A stretch of 18,214 bases of DNA from the NCBI GenBank assembly GCA_947072805.1, contig CAMTJK010000033.1, positions 1 through 18,214 of the forward strand, in the 5' to 3' direction. How positions within the stretch are numbered: the stretch's first letter is position 1; each line of letters opens with the position of its first letter. The notes below the pieces were generated by a model. The model was given only the letters and a program-made list of their open reading frames with translations, did not search any database and was not told where the DNA came from. Of the stretch, positions 7,086-14,040 are shown in pieces. This DNA comes from an uncultured Prevotella sp. (GTDB lineage: Bacteria > Bacteroidota > Bacteroidia > Bacteroidales > Bacteroidaceae). A program made the position numbers and the translations under genes.

Positions 7086-8618
7086 ATGAGAAAGAAAGAT
7101 TATCTTGGATGCCTTGCCATCCTGATGCTTGCAATGGGCTTCTGCTCGTGCAGTGACGACGATGAAGAGAAGCAGGAAGGTGAAAACCCCGTAGCTTACG
7201 TGTGGAGCGAGGACGGCGGAATTGAAGCCTGCGAAAATATTCTGTTCAATGCCGACGGAAGCGAGAATGCCAACGGAACGGTGATAGGCAACGGCAACCA
7301 GCAGTTTGTATTCAAGGGCAAGCAGACCCTGAAACGCGGCACATACACCATGCGCGGCTGGATTTACATAGCCGACGGAGCCGAACTCACCATAGAGCCG
7401 GGCACGGTGATAAAGGGCGACAAACTCACCATGGCTGCACTCATAGCCGAGCGCGGCGGAAAGCTTATAGCACAGGGCACGGCGACAGAGCCTATCGTGT
7501 TTACCTCGGCACAACCCAAAGGACAGCGCAAACCGGGAGACTGGGGAGGAATAATACTCTGCGGAAAAGCACGCAACAACAAGACGGAAATGCAGATAGA
7601 AGGCGGTCCGCGCACAAAGCACGGAGGTAACGACGACGCCGACAACTCGGGTGTGCTGAGCTACGTGAGAATTGAATTTGCCGGCTATCCCTTCGAGCGC
7701 GACAAGGAAATAAACGGACTGACGCTCGGTTCGGTGGGAAGCGGAACCAAGGTAGACCATGTGCAGGTGTCTTACTCAAACGACGACTCGTTCGAATGGT
7801 TCGGAGGTACCGTAAACTGCCGCTACCTCGTGGCTTATCACGGATGGGATGACGACTTCGATACGGACAACGGATTCAGCGGAAACGTGCAGTTCGGACT
7901 GGCAATGCGTAATTCACGCATAGCAGACACATCGCAGAGCAACAGCTTTGAGAGCGATAACTGCGCCGACGGCTCGCCCGTGAGTCCTTTTACCAACGCC
8001 ACGTTCAGTAACATCACCTTCGTAGGTCCGCGTGCCGACGCTTCTTTCAGCAACGCTACCGACTATATCAACGGCGGTGACTTCTATCCCAACAACGGTT
8101 CGGCTCTCGGCAAGTTCCAAAGCGCCATGCACATACGCCGAAGCTCACGTCTGAACTGCGTAAACTCGGTGGCTCTCGACTGGCCTGTAGGTCTCATCCT
8201 CGACGGCGAGAAGGGTAACACACCGCAGCAGGCAGCCGCGGGAACACTGAAACTGCAGAACATATGGTTTGCCAACATGGGCGTGATAGGCAGCGACGCC
8301 AACAAGGTGTACGACGACTGCCTCTATGATGCAGCCAACAAGGCGGTGATAGACGCCGGTCAGCCCTCTTACTCGCACACTTTCTTCCTCGCACAGCCGG
8401 GAAACAAGTATGTAGACAAGAGTTCGCTGCTGCTTGCCGACCCCGTGGGTGCCGGTTCGCCATTCATGCCGCAGGCAGGAAGTCCGCTTCTCTCTGCAGC
8501 CTCTTTCAACGGACTCGGAAACGCATTCACTGTAGTGGCTTACATAGGTGCCTTTGCCGCCTCAGACAACTGGGCTGACGGTTGGACCAACTTCAATCCG
8601 CAGAATACGGATTACTAA
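7086..8618 (+). CDS. Surface-type lipoprotein with predicted beta-helix fold, partner of the TonB receptor
   Basis: A 510-residue lipoprotein. The N-terminus has a lipoprotein signal peptide with the acylated cysteine most likely Cys22 (GFCSC), followed by SDDDEE, the acidic +2 pattern associated with export to the outer cell surface in Bacteroidetes. The body (from about residue 75) has short repeated strands rich in Gly and Asn (TMRGWIYIADGAELTIEPGTVIKG, split here as TMRGWIYIADGAEL then TIEPGTVIKG; later GGKLIAQGTATEPIVF and GDWGGIILCG), like a right-handed parallel beta-helix. It ends in a Trp-rich tail (DNWADGWTNFNPQN). I recognise this as a Bacteroidetes family that accompanies TonB receptors but know no assigned function; automated names such as 'multidrug transporter' for relatives are not credible. 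The 48-base spacing suggests one transcript with the receptor. It may capture ligand at the cell surface. It is not SusD-like. Confidence 0.85.
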   Translation: MRKKDYLGCLAILMLAMGFCSCSDDDEEKQEGENPVAYVWSEDGGIEACENILFNADGSENANGTVIGNGNQQFVFKGKQTLKRGTYTMRGWIYIADGAELTIEPGTVIKGDKLTMAALIAERGGKLIAQGTATEPIVFTSAQPKGQRKPGDWGGIILCGKARNNKTEMQIEGGPRTKHGGNDDADNSGVLSYVRIEFAGYPFERDKEINGLTLGSVGSGTKVDHVQVSYSNDDSFEWFGGTVNCRYLVAYHGWDDDFDTDNGFSGNVQFGLAMRNSRIADTSQSNSFESDNCADGSPVSPFTNATFSNITFVGPRADASFSNATDYINGGDFYPNNGSALGKFQSAMHIRRSSRLNCVNSVALDWPVGLILDGEKGNTPQQAAAGTLKLQNIWFANMGVIGSDANKVYDDCLYDAANKAVIDAGQPSYSHTFFLAQPGNKYVDKSSLLLADPVGAGSPFMPQAGSPLLSAASFNGLGNAFTVVAYIGAFAASDNWADGWTNFNPQNTDY

Positions 8619-8778
8619 AAAGCAAGGACCGGCATCCTGATTCCGTACGGAACGCAGACATGCCGGACCGGAAAAGGCAATAATACTTATTTCTTTAAAT
8701 CAGAAATGTCATTAGACAAAAAAGACAGTGAAGTGAAATAATAGTCTTGTTTGCTTGCAACAGTCTAATGACTGATAT

Positions 8779-8814
8779 GGGATTATATATTATGTTGATA
8801 TAGGCTTTAATCCC
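8779..8814 (+). other. Stem-loop upstream of the terminator, possible small-RNA or 3' UTR element
   Basis: GGGATTA (8779-8785) can pair with TAATCCC (8808-8814). Inside it, TATAT and ATATA can form a second short stem. It sits directly before the intrinsic terminator, so the two hairpins could be the 3' half of a short RNA or of the lipoprotein transcript. No consensus promoter is visible just upstream. Confidence 0.4.
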
Positions 8815-8816
8815 GA

Positions 8817-8851
8817 GACCTGTATTGCGATGATGCAATGCAGGTCTTTTT
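8817..8851 (+). terminator. Rho-independent terminator
   Basis: GACCTGTATTGC (8817-8828) pairs with GCAATGCAGGTC (8835-8846) across the six-base loop GATGAT, giving a 12-bp stem with one G-T pair. Five T residues follow at 8847-8851. This is the clearest intrinsic terminator in the window. It lies about 200 bases after the lipoprotein stop codon, so it ends either a long 3' UTR or a separate short RNA. Confidence 0.88.
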
Positions 8852-8990
8852 GGTGGTTAAACAAACCGTATGACGTGCCGGATTGAAAGCAAAGAGCGTT
8901 GCTTTCCTTTCAATTTGTAATTAAAATCGTTTTTATAGTTATCAAAAGTAAAGTAAAACAGAATTCAGTATTGATTTCTGTCGTTGATTA

Positions 8991-9021
8991 TTTGATTTTG
9001 CTTGCAAAGTGATTACTTTTG
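8991..9021 (+). promoter_or_regulatory. Bacteroidetes-type promoter for the ATP-grasp operon
   Basis: A -33 box TTTG (8991-8994) is followed after 19 bases by TACTTTTG (9014-9021), matching TAnnTTTG. Transcription would begin near 9028, leaving a leader of about 75 bases before the ATG at 9102. No terminator or second promoter is apparent through the next five genes. Confidence 0.75.
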
Positions 9022-9101
9022 CATAACAATACCGGCACAATGTCAGCAGACTGATATACGTATTGAAGAGGAAAGCGAACAAACACAAAACAAAACACGT
9101 T

Positions 9102-10427
9102 ATGATAAAGATAAAGGAATTGACAGACAGTCGCGACACGGTGAACAAATGGATGGAACGCTTCGGAGTGCGTTTCGGCGTATATAAAAAAGGAGTATTC
9201 AACGAGCAGCTTTTCCCGTTCGACTCCGTGCCGCGCATTATCAGCAAAGACGATTGGGACTATCTTGAGCGCGGCCTGCAGCAGCGGGTTAAGGCGCTCA
9301 ACATGTTTTTATGGGACGTTTACCACGACCGCCGCATCGTGCGCGACGGAATCATTCCCGAAGAGTTCGTATTCTCGTCGAAAGGATACATGCCCGAGTG
9401 CGACGGGATAAGTCCCATCGGCGGCGTTTACGCCCATATTGCCGGCATAGACCTCGTGGAAGGAAAAGACGGCCGCTGGTATGTGCTTGAAGATAACCTG
9501 CGCATTCCCTCGGGAGCAAGCTATCCGATGATAGCACGAACGGTAACCCGCAAGGTATCGCCATCTACTTTCGCCGTAAACCCGGTGGCAGACAACCGCG
9601 ACTACGCCGACTTGCTGCGCAATATGATGGACGAGATGAACGGAGGCAGGGGCATTGCCGTCATTCTGACCCCCGGCCGCTACAATTCGGCTTTCTTCGA
9701 GCATTCGTACTTCGCCGAGAAGACAGGCGCCACGCTTGCCTATCCGGGCGATCTCTTCGTAGAGGACGACAAGGTGTACTATGCAGGAATGTATCACGAG
9801 AAGATTCGCGTCGGCGCCATCTATCGCCGTGTGAGCGATGAGTATATGGACCCGCTCATGTTCGAGCCCTCGTCGCTGCTCGGCATTCCGAACGTCATGC
9901 AAGCGTACCGTGCAGGTAATGTGGCGCTGATTAACGGAATAGGCAATGGCGTTGCCGACGATAAGGGAATATACTATTTCGTACCGAAGATGGTGCGGTA
10001 TTATCTCGACGAGGAGCCCATACTGTGCAACGCCCCGACCTATCTGCCTTATTATGAAGATGACTACCGCTACGTAATGGACAATATCGGCAGGCTGGTG
10101 ATAAAGGATGTTAGCGAGGCGGGCGGATATGGTGTCGTCTTCGGCAGCAAACTGGAGCCCGAAAAGCTTGCGGAACTGAAGGCTCTCATCGTGGAGCAGC
10201 CGCGCAGATGGATTGCCCAGGAGGTGGTGGACTTCAAGGATATGGAGATTCTGGACGGCGAGGAGCTTGTATGGCGCAAGGCAGACCTGCGGGCCTTCGT
10301 GGTAAGCGGCAGGGAGACAAAGGTATGGCGCAGCGGACTCACACGCTTCTCGCGCAATCCCGACTCTTTTGTGGTCAATTCCTCGCAGGGAGGCGGATTC
10401 AAGGACACGTGGGTGATGACCGAATGA
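9102..10427 (+). CDS. Circularly permuted ATP-grasp protein (predicted amidoligase)
   Basis: A 441-residue cytoplasmic protein of the circularly permuted ATP-grasp family (formerly DUF404/DUF407). ATP-grasp enzymes activate a carboxylate as an acyl-phosphate and join it to an amine or thiol. Visible family features are the acidic metal- and nucleotide-binding motif LEDNLRIPSG (Glu130, Asp131, Asn132, Arg134), a preceding DLVEGKDGRW strand and a glycine-rich segment SEAGGYGVVFG (about 337-347). The start is ATG 9102: an upstream in-frame TTG at 9063 adds a basic, low-complexity extension and is less likely. The gene is followed after 37 bases by an alpha-E gene and then a transglutaminase gene, the known partners of this family. 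Its substrate is unknown. Comparative work on such neighbourhoods predicts synthesis of an amide-linked peptide or tag, and no direct biochemical assignment is known to me. Confidence 0.9.
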   Translation: MIKIKELTDSRDTVNKWMERFGVRFGVYKKGVFNEQLFPFDSVPRIISKDDWDYLERGLQQRVKALNMFLWDVYHDRRIVRDGIIPEEFVFSSKGYMPECDGISPIGGVYAHIAGIDLVEGKDGRWYVLEDNLRIPSGASYPMIARTVTRKVSPSTFAVNPVADNRDYADLLRNMMDEMNGGRGIAVILTPGRYNSAFFEHSYFAEKTGATLAYPGDLFVEDDKVYYAGMYHEKIRVGAIYRRVSDEYMDPLMFEPSSLLGIPNVMQAYRAGNVALINGIGNGVADDKGIYYFVPKMVRYYLDEEPILCNAPTYLPYYEDDYRYVMDNIGRLVIKDVSEAGGYGVVFGSKLEPEKLAELKALIVEQPRRWIAQEVVDFKDMEILDGEELVWRKADLRAFVVSGRETKVWRSGLTRFSRNPDSFVVNSSQGGGFKDTWVMTE

Positions 10428-10464
10428 CACATTACGTAGACATAAGAACACAAACACAGACATT

Positions 10465-11163
10465 ATGGTAAAGAGTGATATTATTTCAGCAACCAAGGCC
10501 AACAGGCTTTTCTGGCTCGGAAGGTACGAGGAGCGCGTATATATGACCATCCACGTGCTCAACAAATGCTATGACAAGATGATTGACTGTCATCCCGATG
10601 AATACATGTCGCTGTGGCGAAGGCTCGACACTTCGGGCACATACACAACAAACGACGAGTTTACTTACGGCATGATGTACGATGATGCAAATCCCTGTTC
10701 GGTGATTTCCGCGCTCAATTATGCGATGAACAACGCCATATTGCTGCGCGAGGACATCATGTCCGAAACGCTCAGCTACATAGAGATGAGCATAGCCCTC
10801 GTAAAGAGGTGCAAGGCAGAGCACGCTCTCAATACCTCCGCGCTGCAGCCGGTGATAGACTGGTCGCTCGCGTTCTGGGGTTCGGCGGAGCAGAGGCTGC
10901 AGAACCACAAGGCGCTCAGCATCATGCTGACGGGAAGAAACATTGAGAACATCGACATGCAGTTGCGTTTCGGCTATCCTTACCGCCGCATAGCGCTTGC
11001 CTACGACTCTTTCAAACGTTGCAGCAGAGAGATAAGCGACGAGATTGACGACCACGTAAGGGAGCAGCTTGATGCTCTGATTACTCCCGAGAACTACCGG
11101 GCGGACGATGACGAGTGCAAGAGCACGCTCATCAAGTATGTAAACGGTCTTGTGCGTGTATGA
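10465..11163 (+). CDS. Alpha-E domain protein (helical partner of permuted ATP-grasp)
   Basis: A 232-residue all-helical protein of the alpha-E family. The N-terminus carries the family signature around ANRLFWLGRYEERVYMTIHV, and the rest is helical with no signal peptide or membrane segment. Alpha-E proteins occur almost only beside permuted ATP-grasp genes, or fused to them, and are thought to work with the ligase in the cytoplasm; their activity is not established. The start ATG 10465 is 37 bases after the ATP-grasp stop. The stop TGA (11161-11163) overlaps the next gene's start in ATGA, which implies translational coupling and perhaps a fixed stoichiometry with the transglutaminase-like protein. 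There is no sign of truncation. Confidence 0.88.
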   Translation: MVKSDIISATKANRLFWLGRYEERVYMTIHVLNKCYDKMIDCHPDEYMSLWRRLDTSGTYTTNDEFTYGMMYDDANPCSVISALNYAMNNAILLREDIMSETLSYIEMSIALVKRCKAEHALNTSALQPVIDWSLAFWGSAEQRLQNHKALSIMLTGRNIENIDMQLRFGYPYRRIALAYDSFKRCSREISDEIDDHVREQLDALITPENYRADDDECKSTLIKYVNGLVRV

Positions 11164-11972
11164 GCCGACGCTATCTGTACAACTATTGCACGCTGGTTAA
11201 TTTCGGACAGCCCGTGGTCAATCATGCGGTGATGCTAAGGTGCCAGCCGGCACAGTGCAGTTACATCGACATTGAGGAGGAACATCTCGTCATGTCATCG
11301 GGCTACAGGATGCGTTACGGTCGCGATGCCTTCGACAACCGCCTGGCTTACGGCAACCGCCGCGATGCCCACACTTCTATGGCGTATGTCAGCACCGGCA
11401 TTGTGTCCATGACGGAATATAAGGTGGCTGCCGACGCAATGCCGCTCATGCTGTGGCGTCTACCCTCGCGCCTCACCTGTTGTGCCGGAACGGACGCTGT
11501 TCCAGGCAGCCGCTTCGACATGCCGGCAACGGAAGCCGCCACGCACCGCGACCCGGCGTTTACTGCCGACTTCGGTCTTGCCGTCGGCATAGCCCACGAG
11601 GTGCATGCCATGATGGAATATGCGCCAGGTGCCACCGACGTAAGCACCACTGCTGCCGATGCCATGGTGCTGCGACGCGGCGTTTGCCAGGACTACGCCC
11701 ACGTTATGATAGCCCTCTGCCGTAGGGCTGGGCTGGCTGCCAGATATGTGTGCGGATTTCTTTGCGGCACGGGGCAGACACATGCCTGGGTAGAGGTGTT
11801 CGACGGATATTCCTGGCGTGGCATCGACCCCACGAACGATGTATGCATAGACTACGGATACATCAAGCTTGCCCACGGACGCGACGCATCCTACTGTCCC
11901 GTAAACCGTGGAATGTTCGGCGGAGACGCCCGCCACACCATGCTCACCGACGTGAAGGTGACAGAGATATGA
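11160..11972 (+). CDS. Transglutaminase-like cysteine protease or amidase
   Basis: A 270-residue protein with an N-terminal beta-rich domain (about 1-150, 'bacterial transglutaminase N-terminal' type) and a C-terminal transglutaminase core. The catalytic triad is visible: Cys176 in RRGVCQDYAH, His208 in QTHAWVEVF and Asp223 in WRGIDPTND. Papain-fold enzymes of this group usually cleave or transfer amide bonds. No signal peptide is seen, so it is probably cytoplasmic with its partners. The start ATG 11160 overlaps the alpha-E stop; an upstream in-frame GTG at 11115 would lie deep inside the alpha-E gene and is rejected. Together with the two preceding genes it completes the ATP-grasp/alpha-E/transglutaminase trio. 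In other bacteria that trio is sometimes joined by the proteasome-like Anbu protein, which is absent here. Confidence 0.9.
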   Translation: MSRRYLYNYCTLVNFGQPVVNHAVMLRCQPAQCSYIDIEEEHLVMSSGYRMRYGRDAFDNRLAYGNRRDAHTSMAYVSTGIVSMTEYKVAADAMPLMLWRLPSRLTCCAGTDAVPGSRFDMPATEAATHRDPAFTADFGLAVGIAHEVHAMMEYAPGATDVSTTAADAMVLRRGVCQDYAHVMIALCRRAGLAARYVCGFLCGTGQTHAWVEVFDGYSWRGIDPTNDVCIDYGYIKLAHGRDASYCPVNRGMFGGDARHTMLTDVKVTEI

Positions 11973-11999
11973 AGCAAAACAATCCAAACCATAAAAAGA

Positions 12000-12926
12000 A
12001 TGATTTCAACTGTATATTCTACCGAACTGCCCATCGACGAGGAGTTGATGATAAGGAAGAACGTGATAAAGGGCGGTACGGGAAGCCTGCGCCTCTGCAT
12101 TGTTACTGGAACGCACGGCGACGAGCTTGAGGGACAGATGGTGTGCTACGAGATGGCACGCCTGCTTACCGAAGAGACGGTGCATCTTGACGGAACTGTC
12201 GAGATATATCCGGCGCTCAATCCGCTCGGCATAGACACCATACAGCGCGGCGTGCCCAACTTCGACCTCGACATGAACCGCATTTTTCCGGGTAATCCCG
12301 ATGGGACGATGGTCGAACAGGCGGTGCACACCATCGTTGAAGACCTGCGCGGCGCCGACCTCGTCATAGACATACACTCCAGCAACCTCTATCTGCGCGA
12401 AACGCCGCAGGTGCGCATCAACGTGCTCGACGAAGAGACGCTCGTGCCGCTTGCATCTTATCTCAATGTCGACTTTGTGTGGATTCACGATGCTGCCACG
12501 GTGCTCGAATCTACTCTTGCCCACTCTCTCAACTCCACGGGTACGCCGTGTCTTGTGGTGGAGATGGGTGTGGGGCATCGCATAAACCACAAGATGTGTT
12601 CGCGCCTTGTGGGTGGCATACTGTGCCTCATGCGCGAGATGAACATGTGGCAGGGCATCATCAACCGTCCGGTAATGCCCGAACCTCTCGTATGCCGCGG
12701 CAATAACGTGGCTTTTCTCAATGCCGAGGCCTCCGGCGTCTTTCTCACCGATCTCAAGTGCGGCACAATAGTGGCGGAGGGAGAGCTTATCGGAGAAATA
12801 GTGGAGCCGCTCACGGGCAGTGTGCTCAGCCGTGTGGTGTCGCCCTGCAAGGGATTCCTGTTCACCATACGCGCCTATCCCATAGTCTATGAAGGCTCGC
12901 TCATGGCAAGGATATGCAGGATGTAG
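12000..12926 (+). CDS. AstE/AspA-type zinc hydrolase (M14-like deacylase), probably active
   Basis: A 308-residue protein of the succinylglutamate desuccinylase/aspartoacylase family, zinc enzymes that hydrolyse N-acyl amino acids or short amides. Zinc ligands are visible as His39 and Glu42 (THGDELEG) and His126 (DIHSSN). The substrate-binding Asn93-Arg94 pair (DMNRIFPG) and a likely catalytic Glu188 (VVEMG) are also present. The C-terminal part (about 235-305) has the pattern of a lipoyl-like barrel-sandwich domain common in this family. The start is ATG 12000, 27 bases after the transglutaminase stop, so it belongs to the same operon. It is not next to arginine catabolism (ast) genes, so the usual succinylglutamate substrate is unlikely. 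I infer that it acts on the amide product or intermediate of the upstream ligase. No signal peptide is seen. Confidence 0.87.
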   Translation: MISTVYSTELPIDEELMIRKNVIKGGTGSLRLCIVTGTHGDELEGQMVCYEMARLLTEETVHLDGTVEIYPALNPLGIDTIQRGVPNFDLDMNRIFPGNPDGTMVEQAVHTIVEDLRGADLVIDIHSSNLYLRETPQVRINVLDEETLVPLASYLNVDFVWIHDAATVLESTLAHSLNSTGTPCLVVEMGVGHRINHKMCSRLVGGILCLMREMNMWQGIINRPVMPEPLVCRGNNVAFLNAEASGVFLTDLKCGTIVAEGELIGEIVEPLTGSVLSRVVSPCKGFLFTIRAYPIVYEGSLMARICRM

Positions 12927-12966
12927 TTATACCTTATTATATAAGGAAGGATAAGAAATACAGAAG

Positions 12967-13890
12967 ATGAAAAAAGAGATACTATACGACATGAAGTCGC
13001 CCTATCGCGATGACTTCCGCATAAGGGCTTTCCGTTTTGGCGGCGATGCCCACACCGTGGCTGTGGTGGGAGCCATGCGCGGCGACGAGATACAGCAGCA
13101 GTACATCTGTTCGCGCATTGTGGCAGAGCTGCAGGGCATAGAGGAGAGAGGCGGGCTGAACAGCGGCTGCGGCGTGCTGGTGATACCGTCGTGCAACCCT
13201 TTCTCTATGAATGTGAGCCGGCGCTTCTGGACTATGGACGGCACCGACATCAACCGCATGTTTCCCGGTTACAACAAAGGCGAGACCACGCAGCGCATAG
13301 CCGATGCCATCTTCACCATATTGCAGGATTACGAATACGGCATACAGTTGGCAAGCTTTTATATGCCGGGCGATTTTGTGCCTCATGTGCGCATGCTTCG
13401 TACGTGCTATGAGGATACCGACGGGGCGAGGCTCTTCGGACTGCCCTTCGTTACGCTGCGCAGGCCGCTGCCGTTCGACACCACGCTGCTCAACTACAAC
13501 TGGCAGATATGGGGCACCAAGGCCTATTCGCTCTATGCCGGGCAGACAAACTATGTGGAGGATGCCACGAGTGCGCAGACCATAGATGCCATATTGCGAT
13601 TCCTTTCGAAGAAGGGCGTTATAAACCACCGCGTGCGCAGTGCCGGTTACGAGTCGGTAATGCTCGACGAGGAGAAGCTCACCAACATTACGGCGGCACG
13701 TGCGGGCATCTTCTTCCGCATAGCGCGTGCCGGCGACGACGTGCGGCGCGGCGATGTGCTGGCGCGCATTCTGCATCCGTTTGACGGAAGCGTGCTCGAG
13801 GAGGTCCTTTCTCCCGTGGACGGCACGGTCTTTTTTGCCCACAACAAGCCGCTTGCTCTGCAGCACGGCATTATTTTCAGGATAATCTAA
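12967..13890 (+). CDS. AstE/AspA-type paralogue lacking zinc ligands (probable pseudoenzyme)
   Basis: A 307-residue paralogue of the preceding protein with the same layout: an M14-like domain, then a barrel-sandwich C-terminal domain (about 235-305). Aligning the two by eye, the first zinc histidine is replaced by Arg38 (AMRGDE) while Glu41 remains. The second histidine is replaced by Ala129 (IQLASFY against VIDIHSSN). The catalytic glutamate position is Tyr (SLYAG against VVEMG). The substrate-binding pair Asn96-Arg97 (DINRMFPG) is kept. It probably cannot hydrolyse by the usual zinc mechanism, and may bind the same ligand or form a heteromer with its neighbour. The gene is intact, in frame and similar in base composition to its neighbours, so it is not simply decaying. 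It starts 40 bases after the first paralogue; the gap holds a weak hairpin, CCTTAT/ATAAGG (12932-12946). Confidence 0.85.
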   Translation: MKKEILYDMKSPYRDDFRIRAFRFGGDAHTVAVVGAMRGDEIQQQYICSRIVAELQGIEERGGLNSGCGVLVIPSCNPFSMNVSRRFWTMDGTDINRMFPGYNKGETTQRIADAIFTILQDYEYGIQLASFYMPGDFVPHVRMLRTCYEDTDGARLFGLPFVTLRRPLPFDTTLLNYNWQIWGTKAYSLYAGQTNYVEDATSAQTIDAILRFLSKKGVINHRVRSAGYESVMLDEEKLTNITAARAGIFFRIARAGDDVRRGDVLARILHPFDGSVLEEVLSPVDGTVFFAHNKPLALQHGIIFRII

Positions 13891-13908
13891 TGACCTTTTT
13901 GGGTTAAG

Positions 13909-14036
13909 ACAGGCTTTATATAAAAAAGAAAGCCGATGGACGTAGCGACCTTTTGCATTATGTAATGTCGTGAAATGGCATTTTCAGCAGTGTCGTTACG
14001 CCCATCGGGCATGTTATAAGGCAGTGTGAAGCCTGT
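13909..14036. repeat. Nested inverted repeats between convergent genes, possible bidirectional terminator
   Basis: CCGATGGACGTAGCGAC (13933-13949) is complementary to GTCGTTACGCCCATCGG (13992-14008) over 17 positions with one mismatch and one G-T pair. An outer arm pair, ACAGGCTT (13909-13916) with AAGCCTGT (14029-14036), encloses it, and a small CATTA/TAATG stem lies inside. The block fills the gap between the plus-strand operon (stop at 13890) and the minus-strand CoA-transferase gene (stop at 14041). It lacks a long T-tract on either strand. Confidence 0.6.
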
Positions 14037-14040
14037 GTTT

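Larger units (their letters stand above)
8619..9101. other. Structured intergenic region between the receptor unit and the ATP-grasp operon
   Basis: There is no convincing gene in these 483 bases. The region holds a bulged hairpin just after the lipoprotein stop (CCGGCAT 8629-8635 with ATGCCGG 8660-8666, enclosing the perfect palindrome TTCCGTACGGAA 8641-8652), a second structured segment (about 8779-8814), the intrinsic terminator at 8817-8851, a hairpin with two alternative pairings (8882-8914) and the promoter at 8991-9021. An 11-codon open frame at 8706 and a minus-strand frame overlapping the next gene show no protein-like features. Confidence 0.6.

Noticed and set aside
8706..8741. 11-codon frame MSLDKKDSEVK in the intergenic region
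   Set aside because: Too short to judge, and no ribosome-binding or operon context supports it.
8942..9247. 101-codon minus-strand open frame with a hydrophobic segment
   Set aside because: It overlaps the promoter and first 145 bases of the ATP-grasp gene in antisense, has no homology-like motifs, and its hydrophobic stretch comes from AT-rich DNA.
11969..12130. ATG overlapping the transglutaminase stop (ATGAAGCAAAAC...) as an alternative next gene
   Set aside because: The frame is short, very basic and disordered, and runs into the M14-like gene whose own frame has clear zinc-site motifs.
12000..13890. Arginine succinyltransferase (ast) catabolic cluster based on the AstE-like genes
   Set aside because: No astA, astB, astC or astD genes are nearby, and the context is an ATP-grasp/transglutaminase operon.
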